Assembly (NCBI GenBank): GCA_014529385.2
Contig: CM043948.1
Coordinates: 80,776,760 to 80,840,759 of the forward strand
Length of the DNA stretch: 64,000 bases
From: Adiantum capillus-veneris
Taxonomy: Eukaryota; Streptophyta; Polypodiopsida; Polypodiales; Pteridaceae
Direction: 5' to 3'
The notes below the pieces were generated by a model that saw nothing but the letters and a program-made list of their open reading frames with translations, was not told where the DNA came from and did no database searches. Made by a program: the position numbers and the translations under genes. The stretch's first letter is position 1. Each line of letters opens with the position of its first letter. This document shows positions 55,216-64,000 of this stretch, in pieces.

Positions 55216-55699
55216 CCTAAAAAAGACCATAAGCGCGAGGAAATTGTATTAGATAAGCAAAATGATTACATGACAGCACGGACTGGGATAAGACCTGAGG
55301 TAAAGTGGCCAATTTGAGCTCCCAACTTAAACCCACCACACCAAATTGAACGCCCTACCATTATGTTATCGCATGCAAGTAATAAGTACAAAATAAAAAA
55401 ACACGCTAAGGGAGCACCTACGTTCATGTGGAAACACATGGGGCATGTAATTCACTTGGAGTCCAATTTGGGATCACTCGCAATTGAAGTTGGGATCACT
55501 TGGCATTGACTTGAAGTTTGATTTCATATCGAACAGTTGGTGCTTCTTCGGGACCATCAATCCCACCTGACAGATAGGGTGTGAGAAAATTGTGAGGATG
55601 CTAGATCAAATCCCTCTTCTTGGCAATGCATGACTACACACCTCTAGGTTCTTCCCACTCGAGCTGGACGTGCCTTTTGAAGATAAAGCATGGATTTAG
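55216..55699. other. Spacer, nothing recognised
   Basis: Mixed composition without ORF or repeat that I can name. A short direct repetition (TTGGGATCACTCG at about 55,469 and TTGGGATCACTTGG at about 55,490) is present. Confidence 0.4.
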
Positions 55700-56120
55700 G
55701 TGGGCCAATGGTAGAAGAGGGGCATGCACCACCAAATTGGGCACTTCTCCTTCAAACCCACCTTATATCGACCCACTTGATACTTGGAGCTCTTCCATAT
55801 GTCTCCAAATATTCTATGGAGGAACCATATTGAAAGCAATAGAAGCTTTTCCCTTTGAATTGACTTTCCTCCGTAAGCACTCAAAGGGTAACAAAATGAT
55901 CCATGGTGCTATGACTTTTACAAAAGCGCATGAGCACATTTACCATCTTCTTCAGCCCATGCTCTCGAATTTTATTGCATTGCAGTACCAAATAGGTTTG
56001 CCATAAGAGCGTCATAGTCTAATAGTTGTTTACATTCTTTGCATCTCTTCCTCTATGTAGCGGCTTGACCTAATCATGAGGCATGCCATGCTAGAGTGTA
56101 AGGTTAAAAATATGACAAAT
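55700..56120 (-). pseudogene. CT-tailed LINE RT fragment, reverse orientation
   Basis: On the minus strand the text follows the RT at 14,653-16,514 closely: HGMPHD, then KPLHRG, NVNNY, a decayed L-W-Q-T-Y-L segment (its counterpart reads LMAKLFG), HSTMDHFVTL, VLTEESQFKGKSFYC. Then comes the nucleotide match TTTCAATATGGTTCCTCC to its motif A region and GGAAGAGCTCCAAGT. About 24 nt carrying motif A (F-V-D-F-K-K) are deleted. Several stops are present. It starts at about the same element position as the copy at 14,653. Confidence 0.7.
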
Positions 56121-56392
56121 CCAACCATAGATTCCCATTAAGAATTTTTGGCTTCCAAATCCCTTGCCTTGTGACGGCAAATTTTTTTATTCCCCTATAT
56201 TTATACTCCATGGTAAAGAGAGAAGATGTACATGTGAGAGAATCGAATTATGGCATCTCACCTATGTTTGGATCAGCATAGATTTCTTACGATGCATATA
56301 AGTGTCCATGAGTGTTAAGTTACCAAAAAACTCTTGAGGCTTTTCTTTTACGTTTCTCCAAAATTCACCACATGCATGTGCCTTCTCATGAG

Positions 56393-56476
<84 letters not shown>

Positions 56477-58639
56477 GGAGAGGGAGAGAGACATAAAGAG
56501 AGAAAATGTGAGGGGCTTGGTGTGTGAGAAAGAGAGATATAAGGGGGCATATATAAAAGGAGAAGCAGGGGAGATAGAATGAGTGATAAGAGAGAGAAGA
56601 GAAATCTCGATAGAACGTGCAAAGCAAGGTGTGTGAATTGTGTGAGAAAAAATAGAATCTTCTTTAAAACTAATGGTTGGGTTTTTATAAAAACACTTAT
56701 TGGGAAATGCTCACTAAAAAACCACAAAATTGATAAGGGAAGCAATACACTGAAGTCTAGGCTCTCAAGCTATGACACACATTGCTCATGACAAGGACTC
56801 ACACGAAAGCATCTTCAAGTAGCCCATGACATGCAAGCCAACATGGGAAGACTTGCAACATTTGGAGATAGCCCCCCCAATCCAGTCGCACCTATACCAT
56901 CTCCACCTCCAGAAGATAGACCAGCCGCAAAGGGCAATTACCTTTGACATGGCAAATGCACTATCCCTAGATATGAAAAGATTGGCCCAAAGTGACATAC
57001 TATGTGGCAATAATAAGGCCAAATAAAAGAAGCCTTAACATGGTAGCATTCTAGCTCTCATAGGAATATTTGACACAACCCTCCATACAAGGGAAAGGAT
57101 TTTAGCACCCATCATGCCACCACAAAGATGCCAAAGTGATCTCTAGGCTAGAGAGAGCTCCAAGAAGGGAAGTAAGACCTACTAGGTGAAGAACTTCCCA
57201 ATCTAGGTGCTCCCAAGCTTCCAAAGACTGAGTTCTAGGAGTGACAACAAATCAAAGATCAACGTGGTTCTCACCATGAAAGAAAAGAGCTCTCGAAAAA
57301 GAAACAATAGTATTGATGATGAGCCTTCAAGAAGAAGGACCAAGCCTTGACAATGAAGATTAGTCAAGATCCATTGGATCTCAAATGGCTCCCATTGGTG
57401 GTTTGGCTCCTCCTAGATAGGTTGAGACCCCAAGGTTCCATCATGGGCACATGTGTGATATAATTATTCCCATGGAATGTTTTGAAACTACTTGTGAGAA
57501 TAGTTGCCCATTGCGATATGTAGGGAGGTTAGTGTGTTGTGTTAGCATTGTTTGTTCATAGTCAAAATTTGGCAAAAGTGTTTTTAGATCTTTGGCAAGG
57601 TAGTGCAATTTGGAAAACTTTAGGAGGTCAAAATCTCCATGGGCAAGCCTTGCAGGTGCAAGACAAAAATCTCAAGCACTCAAGCAAAACCATCATTACA
57701 GCTAAGTTTGATACAATATTTTATCCTTTGCTAGGGTTTCACCTGACATTTATGAGGAAGCCTAAAACGTTTACCAATCCACATGCCAAACGTGAGTGTG
57801 ATTGTTCTCTCATGACAAATGGTGGTTGGTAGACCATGAAAGATGCAAAAGGGTGGTCCCTATAAGCTCCGATCTCTTACCTCAAAGCTAATAGTGTAAC
57901 AAAACTTGAAAGAAATACACGATCAAAGGAAAAAAAGAGACAACACAGTAGTAAGGGTCGGAATGGCCATCCCCCCAGGGCTTTTTGTATTACAAATGCT
58001 TACAATGAAGCTAAACACAATCATGATACATCATCTTGCCTTTTTATTGTGCCAACATAATGACCTTCTCTGTTTAAGCCTTCATTCATGATACATCGTC
58101 TTGCCAATGAGGTGTCCTATCGTGCCAATCTTTTGGCCTTCTTTGTTCAAGCCTTCTATGATCAGAAACATATACTCACATATTCATTTCATTTGAAGAA
58201 GCATCATATTCTTTCAACTTCAACATCTCTCCTTCATCCTGCAGAAGCATCACAAAAACATACAAAGCTCTTAAAAACATGTGCATGCTTCTCTTAAGAA
58301 GAGCTTTACTCACAGAGTTTCATGCATGACAAATAACTTCTACATCGTCATCTTCAAGACTGATAACAATAATTGCCAAGCAAAAATGTTGCTGCAAATA
58401 ATATTGGACATTAAGTTGTTTCCATAGGTATGTAGAGCTCAAAGAGTTGTTTGAGTCTCGAGTTGCACTATTTTGACAATCCGAGATCAAGAAATGGCTA
58501 TTTTTTTAAAGGGCTTTCATGCCCATGTGGGAGCCTACTTCTTTGATTCAGAGAGTCCTCTATATGCATAAACGCCCTTGACCCCTCTTTTTTAAAGTTT
58601 TTGGCTTCTTTTAATAGCCATGAAAATAGCATATTTGGG
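56121..58639. other. Repeat-poor spacer with (GA)n; no gene recognised
   Basis: (GA)n occupies 56,396-56,469, with purine-rich sequence to about 56,560. An imperfect tandem duplication with the words TGATACATCATCTTGCC and TGATACATCGTCTTGCCAA, and GTTTAAGCCTTC and GTTCAAGCCTTC, lies at about 58,026-58,160. Short ORFs (for example 56,826-57,026, 57,539-57,832) show no domain. I see no LTR, RT or RNA gene. Confidence 0.4.
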
Positions 58640-59190
58640 ATATTCTTGTCAAGAAGAAGCAATTGAAGCCATTGTATGGTTTAGAGGCTAAGTGTGCTAC
58701 CATATTTGAGGAGGATTGGCTTTGAGTTACATGCATTGGCTAAATCTATATCTAAATGGTACTTGGCAAGATCACTGTACTTGAATTTCAGTGATGGACT
58801 TGGTTTGGAAAAGGCTATGCATCAATTGCAAGAGAGAGATGGTTTGTAACATGTTTATCTCATGAAGAATCTATTTGAGCTGAAAGTAAAAGAAGGTAGC
58901 ACTTCTTGCATCATATTTGAATGAGTTTAACATTATTTTAAGCATTTGTAGGCTCAAAGGGTGAAGTAGATGCAAAAAGTGGAAAGATGAAAATAAGAAT
59001 GCCAAGCGTAATGATGGGGAGAAAGAGTACAAGGGTAAAACTAATTAGCCCTAGTGTTGTAATTGGACATTTGAGTGTCTTGAGACTACAAAGTGTTCTA
59101 TTTTACTACCAAATTATAGGATTAATTATTGAAGATATGAATAATTTTGTGGTTTTGCTCAAGTCAACCACGAGCTCCCCTAGTTGACAC
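58640..59190 (+). pseudogene. Ty1/copia gag remnant
   Basis: Across frames the text reads LYGLEAKCATIFEEDW, then a K-W-Y-L-A-R-S-L-Y-L segment, LGLEKAMHQLQERDGL and VYLMKNLFELKVKEGS. This is the order of the copia gag (UBN2-type) domain: W then L-A-x-S-x-Y, then L-x-x-L-x-x, then L-x-x-L-x-x-L-K-M-x-E-G. A knuckle-like C-C-N-W followed by G-H-L in another frame lies at about 59,050-59,075. At least three stops and frameshifts. No pol follows, so this is a gag-only remnant. Confidence 0.5.
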
Positions 59191-59430
59191 ATTCTTGAAC
59201 ACGATTGGATGTCGGTAGAAAGCTAGAGAGGAAGCTAGTGTATACCATCCTCCACTTTAACATCAAGTGCAACTATCTACAAGGCTAGCTAGATAAGAAT
59301 ACGTGTTCAATGTGAGGTTATTGTGCTTCTTGAATTTAGACTCATTTGCAAGAATTCCAAATCCTGACTACTCTCTCACTAGTAGCCAAGCAAGTGAGCC
59401 ATGAGTGGAAACATCCCAACTCACCAAAAG
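59191..59430. other. Spacer before short LTR
   Basis: No ORF or repeat is recognised. It separates the copia gag remnant from the LTR at 59,431. Confidence 0.35.
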
Positions 59431-59604
59431 TGTCAGGACAAGGGTCCTACGGGGCACGGCCCAACCTAGGAGGTCAGGGACCTAGGCCAAGGGCCGGCTG
59501 GACCAGTGCGGACTGGGGATCCGCTTAGGGCAAGTGCTAGGAGCTAGCCTATATAAGGGGCGGTAGGGAGGAGGATCCCGGGTTCAGTTACCATAGGTCT
59601 TACA
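59431..59604 (+). repeat. Very short LTR (174 bp)
   Basis: Starts TGTCAGGACAAGGGTCC and ends CATAGGTCTTACA (TG...CA). It contains a TATA-like CCTATATAAGGGG (about 59,548-59,560) and is GC-rich compared with its surroundings. A perfect PBS begins two bases after its end. An LTR this short is typical of TRIM-type elements. I find no second copy downstream within the window. Confidence 0.7.
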
Positions 59605-59605
59605 T

Positions 59606-59620
59606 TGGTATCAGAGCTCA
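59606..59620 (+). promoter_or_regulatory. Primer binding site (tRNA-iMet)
   Basis: TGGTATCAGAGCTCAAGG matches the canonical Met-initiator PBS and abuts the short LTR. Confidence 0.85.
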
Positions 59621-59681
59621 AGGTTGAAGGCAGCCATGGAGGAGGGGGGAAGGGAAGAGGCAGGCCTTGCAGGGCTTGCAT

Positions 59682-59743
<62 letters not shown>

Positions 59744-60770
59744 CAACTGGAGGGCGTTCATGGAGGGGGACGGAGCCGTAGGAGTAACCTCTTACATGAG
59801 AGCTTCCATGGCGGGCTCAAGAAGCCAAAACAGGCCATGGGCAAGAGCCCTTAATAGTCGAGGGCCGTCGGCATGCAGCCGTGGGCACACCCGCTTAAGG
59901 GAGGAAGAAGGCCGACATGGACCTGCATGGAATTGCGAAGTTGCGGGCTTGAAGGGTGTGCGTTGAGCAGGAGAACAAAACGCGTTTCGGCGGCGTTTCA
60001 AGCCAGACCTTGTAGCATGCGCGATCTTCTTCCCTTGCCTCTGCACAGCAGCCGCCATAGTTGTGGAAGCTATTTTCACTTTTTTTTTTTTTTTGTTCAA
60101 ATTGGGCGCCCTAAAGGTGCCCTAAAGCACCCTATGGGGCCACTCCCACAGGCTGCAAGCTCTCAACCGCCTCCAGCAGCACGGTCGGGCAGAACGCCAT
60201 GGCTTTAGTTCCCAAGTGAGCTCATTCTCAGCCGCATGCATGCACCGTGCGAGCATCCTCAGTATTTTGTTGCAGAAGCTCTGCAATTTTTGCCATGGTT
60301 TTGATAACCCATTCAAGTTCTATTGCAATAAGTTCTCCAAAGATTATGGAAAGCAGCAGACGGAAACTTGGATATTGTTCGACTGTAAGCATGCAGAGTT
60401 CTCCAAGGGCTATGCGCCATCAAACGGATTCCAGGCCGCCACGAACACATCCATTATATGGCCATCGAGTGGAGTTTTTGATAAGGGAATCAAAACTCCG
60501 TGCATTGCAATCTCCACATGGTCATCAAGTATTCTCTTTCATTCAAGTTGGTTTTTTTTTTAATATGTGCGGTTCTTTTACAGGAACCTATGAATGGAAA
60601 TCAACAAATGTTATTTTGCTACACAAGCAAGGCTTCTTGCTAGTTTTGATCGTGCATGCCAGCAATAACGGACAACAGGTCATAAGATGCACCATGGTAC
60701 ATCAATTTTAACTAGGGAGCAAGGCTCCACGCATTGGATACAGAAAGCATATTTTTCCTATGCAGTGGGA
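59621..60770. other. Presumed internal or flanking sequence of the short-LTR element
   Basis: Contains (CT)n 59,684-59,740 and a T run at 60,079-60,094. Frames at 59,667-60,208 are GC-rich with no domain; 60,216-60,711 is likewise unrecognised. If the short LTR belongs to a TRIM, its 3' LTR should lie here or has been lost. Confidence 0.35.
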
Positions 60771-61091
60771 CTCTATATGCGGCCACCACAAGCAAGGCTT
60801 GGGTCAAAACTTGTTTTCTTAGAGTTTTCATAACGTTGATGCTTGTATCTCCGACCTAGTGTAGAGGAAGAGATAAGCCACTCAAAATCATGACAAAAGT
60901 GAAGGGGATCGGGGAGCACCACAGACGGAGAGTGAGAGAGAGAGAGAGAGAAGGAGACACACATGATGTGGGTGGGGAGACTCAAAGAGTGAGCAGGCCC
61001 CTATACACTTATGTTATGTATAAGGTATACAAGTCAGTGGGCGTCCAGACTCTAGGCGGCCGGGCAAGGCACAGGCGCCTATACCCCAACA
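60771..61091 (-). repeat. Copia-like LTR edge, reverse orientation
   Basis: On the minus strand, TTTAAGTGGGAGGT (a polypurine tract, about 61,105-61,092) is followed at 61,091 by TGTTGGGGTATAGGCGCC. A G-rich PPT plus TGTTGGGG is the usual boundary before a Ty1/copia 3' LTR. The other end of the LTR is not clear; I place it tentatively near 60,771. (GA)n at about 60,931-60,950 lies inside. Confidence 0.4.
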
Positions 61092-63099
61092 ACCTCCCAC
61101 TTAAAGGCGACTGTGCCTTTAAACAAGGGAACCTAGTCTAAAGACTACAAAAGGTGAGAGAAAACCGCTCTCAACCGATGCCCACTGGTTGGCTGTGATC
61201 GTGTGCATCCGGCTGTCCTGCTCCCGTGTAAGTCCATACACCACCAGACGTACCGCACACGTACTGCAAGTATGTACGCAATACTTGCATATCTCCCTCG
61301 TGCACTATGCCATCATCAGTTAACAAACGACTCACACACCAAAGGACTCTGAAGCACTCTTTTTGGAAAAGATGCTCTATGATGGTACATGAATATACCA
61401 TCATCCTGGGGGAGGGCTAATGATAGCCGTTTTTCGGCTCTCCGTAATTGCCATAGTGAGTTAAGCCACCCTACCAAAATCATCCAAACACTGTGGCTAT
61501 CCCTACCATTTCACTATATATAGGTGTGTGTGAGTTAGGGGACTTTTTCCATATCTTCTTAAAAACCCTTAATTAGCTAGTCAATGGGCTAGTTGAGCCA
61601 AAAAATAATAAAAATAATAAATATAAGTATATTATGGCCCATTTGTGTGTAAATATTTCATTGTATATAGGGCTTAAATAAAAGGATTTTTCATAATTAT
61701 TTTGATATTTATTTAAATATTTCTACCTATGGTGTGTTATTTATGCTATGTACATTGACTCAACATTACCATATTTTTTCTTACCATTTTGCGTACTCTT
61801 TATTCCATATAAAAATAATTTCATGCAAGCTTCTCTCATTTTTGGTGTAGCTCCATCCCAACAAAAATCCAAAAAAACTAGTTCTATTTTATGTGTATAT
61901 TTTTTCACTATTGTGATTTTTTCCTTCCTACATCTATTCTCTATTACTCTCATAAATTAGACCACAAAAAATATTCATCTTTTTATGGTAAACTTATAAT
62001 GAGAGAGATTTATTTTGACCCCTTTATATTTTTTCCACCCATATTATTTATATTTGACATGTACATATTTTTTTTAGACCCCTCAATATTTGATTTTCTT
62101 AGTTGTACTATTCACTTATATCATGATCTCAACAATATCTTCAATTATAGACCCACCAAATAAGGTCAAGGGTATGTGGCATGCATGCATGCACTATGGG
62201 GGGCTCACTCTTGGAGGTATTCAAAAGAATCATCCAAAGAAGGACCTCACAAGGACTTTGTGCAGTGGAAAAAACAGTCGGTTTTGCTGAATTTTTTAAA
62301 GATCACATGCTCCCCGAATTTGAAAAGGTGATACAAACAAAAGTTGTAGCTCGTGAGCTGAACTTTTACCTCAAATTTTTTCATATTTTTCTGAGCTACG
62401 AGCTGTGAGCTATGATTTTATTGGTGGACCCCACTTTGCCCATGCTATGCAGCCACACTCCCTCTTCCACTTTATCATTTTCCTCTTTCACACACACTTC
62501 TCCACTCATCATCCCTACCTCTCTCACCACTCCTCTCTGCACCCTACTCACCTTCTTCTCAACCTTGAAGAATAAGAGAAACCATGGTGAACTCATGTCT
62601 CCTACACACACTTCCATTCCAAATTGACCACCTAGTCTCATTTTTCCTCTTCCATATTACCCATATCTATAAAAAAAACCACAAAATTCAGCCTCCTCTC
62701 TTGAAAGACAGCATCATGGTGATTGATTACTCATGTTCACTTACCTTGGCTTCCAAGGAAGGTCAAGAGTGGAGAAAAAACGTACCGTCAAAGCTAGTGG
62801 ACCGTCAACAAGCGTCAAAATTGACCCTACTCAAGACACTTGGAGCATCAACATTGTAAGAAATCCATATTTTCTTACCTATTAAGAGTTTTTTCTTCCT
62901 TATTTGTATCCTATATGGATACTTCCATTGTAAATATCCAATTCCATTTGTAAATTAATAAAAATACTAACTCTACTAATTTACTAACACTAACCTACTA
63001 TGAAAAGTCCTATCACCTCCACTTCTCTCCTCTCTCTCTTCTTCATCTATCCCCACCAACTTCTTGATAATTCCAAGTAAAAGAAATTAGATAAGTGCT
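61092..63099. other. AT-rich spacer, no gene recognised
   Basis: From 61,430 to 62,420 the sequence is very AT-rich with A/T runs. Frames such as 61,748-61,960, 61,891-62,163 and 62,412-62,627 are Phe/Ser-rich and without domains. Minus-strand 61,404-61,171 is open (EHLFQKECFRVLWCVSRLL) but unrecognised. Confidence 0.4.
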
Positions 63100-64000
63100 G
63101 AAAATCTAACCCAACCATGGTTAGAGGAGTAACCCTAGCTCTCAAAATTGCTATAAAAGGAGGGTGTAGCTAGCACAAAAGCGGGGGAGCCATAAGCAAG
63201 AGCACATTGCTATAGCTTGAGAATCCAAGCTCAACCTCACTAGAAGGAGCTCTTGAGTGGAAGCTCATTGTCTTATGCATATGCATGTGTTGTATTAGGG
63301 GTGATTAGCAAGGGAACTCTATGACATTGTAAGAGAGAGTGATCATTCAATTGAGAGTAGGAAATCTATCATTTTTCCTACTAGTGTAAGCCCAACATTT
63401 GCTGAATCAAGGAGGGTGGATTTGGACTGAGCTTGGATACTTTGTCTCTCTTCCAACGTGAAGTAAGGGACAACAATGATGTGTAAGTGTCTTGGTGTTT
63501 TCTTTAAGTTCTTGATAGCTTGTCTCTGGGTGTTGTCATCAATTTAGCCATAAATCCCACATACTGTAAGAGGGCAACAGGGTGGAGAGGACTCCCCTGG
63601 CCTTAAGACAGTGATTGGGGTGGTTTTTCTTGTGATGATTTGTGGTGTAATTTACTCAAGCTATGTTGAACAAATACTAATCTCACTTTGATTGGTCATG
63701 ACAGATTTGTAAGAAGATATTAATGCAACAAGCACCCCCTCCCCCCTTCTTTCTCTTTCTCACATATATAATTGTGTTTGCTTGATCACGGTCGATACAT
63801 TTCAAAGTAGCCCGAGCAGTATCTCTCTCTCTCTCTCTCTCTCTATGCGTCCTAGTTCGCATCCAAAACTAGGTGGTGTCCCAAATTTGTGAAGGGTTAG
63901 GTTGTGGGTTTGTGTGTGTGTTTGTTGTTTTTCCAACCCCAACCCAATTGAGCAGCACGGGAGCTTAGAAGGGTGCTTAGAGGCCACTCTTCTTGTTGCC
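63100..64000 (+). promoter_or_regulatory. Promoter-like or LTR-like segment, uncertain
   Basis: GCTATAAAAGGAGGGTGTAG at about 63,150 is a strong TATA-like box, followed about 30 nt later by a possible start region (AGCACAAAAGCGGGGG). The sequence downstream to 63,720 is non-coding, and a CT run lies at 63,822-63,844. Similar TATAAAAGGAGG words stand in the insertion at 51,640 and near 31,226. It could be an LTR or leader continuing beyond the window. Confidence 0.3.

Noticed and set aside
56312-56745. Glu-Arg and Leu-Ser repeat ORFs around the (GA)n run
   Set aside because: Simple-repeat translation without flanking domain.
63100-63760. Endogenous pararetrovirus promoter
   Set aside because: Only a TATA-like box supports it; no viral coding sequence is present in the window.

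Overview
This window looks like repeat-dense nuclear DNA of a land plant. Plant-type chromodomain Ty3/gypsy retrotransposons with Met-tRNA primer sites, Ty1/copia and LINE remnants, two scrambled pieces of chloroplast DNA (psaB and rpoC1) and exons of a plant-type ABCA transporter all point that way. The fern-like wording of the rpoC1 piece and a Penelope-like reverse transcriptase make me favour a seed-free plant (fern or lycophyte), but that is inference with low to moderate confidence. I see no complete host gene, no tRNA or rRNA gene and no CRISPR array.

Layout. 1-5,100: degraded coding stretches (a W-x-P-K repeat protein; an acidic, retroelement-associated ORF at 3,256-4,640), a palindromic motif repeated three times, and (CT)n-tailed LINE ends. 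5,558-7,606: decayed gypsy family A fragment, followed by a LINE ORF1 remnant (to about 8,960). 9,930-11,355 (minus): Penelope-like RT remnant. 11,540-13,430: two L1-like LINE remnants in opposite orientation. 13,590-17,204: arrays of (CT)n LINE tails, an inverted psaB/rpoC1 plastid mosaic, and the best preserved ORF of the window, a LINE RT at 14,653-16,514. 17,594-18,142 (minus): two ABCA exons with splice sites. 18,254-19,224: LINE pieces. 19,225-23,965 (minus) and 24,124-31,000 (plus): two gypsy family A elements facing away from each other. 31,456-33,828: 5' LTR and gag start of a gypsy family B copy. 33,829-53,060: an L1-like LINE landscape that has been broken by a full-length family B element (34,698-42,336, with LTRs, PBS, PPT and a perfect 5-bp target duplication), two hAT-like MITEs with perfect 8-bp target duplications, two more family A segments and an unidentified 675-bp insertion. 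53,904-55,215: three alternating copies of an element with long inverted repeats. 55,700-56,120 (minus): another CT-tailed LINE RT piece. 58,640-59,190: copia gag remnant. 59,431-59,604: a very short LTR with adjoining PBS. 61,091: edge of a reversed copia-type LTR. The rest is AT-rich DNA in which I recognise nothing.

How the parts relate. The layers can be ordered. L1-like LINEs are the oldest substrate, because gypsy B, a MITE and the minus-strand gypsy A all interrupt LINE coding sequence. The second MITE then landed inside the integrase of gypsy B. Finally a block of about 4.0 kb (27,032-31,046) was copied to 43,418-47,444 as DNA, not by retrotransposition: the two blocks match to the base in length except for 12 bp of (CA)n inside the LTR, share stop codons, and share 46 bp beyond the LTR. 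The most unusual items are the Penelope-like RT, the CT-tailed LINE whose stop codon lies inside its conserved 3' tail, the plastid mosaic placed exactly at that LINE's 5' truncation, and the ABCA exons, which may belong to a gene with very long, transposon-filled introns.
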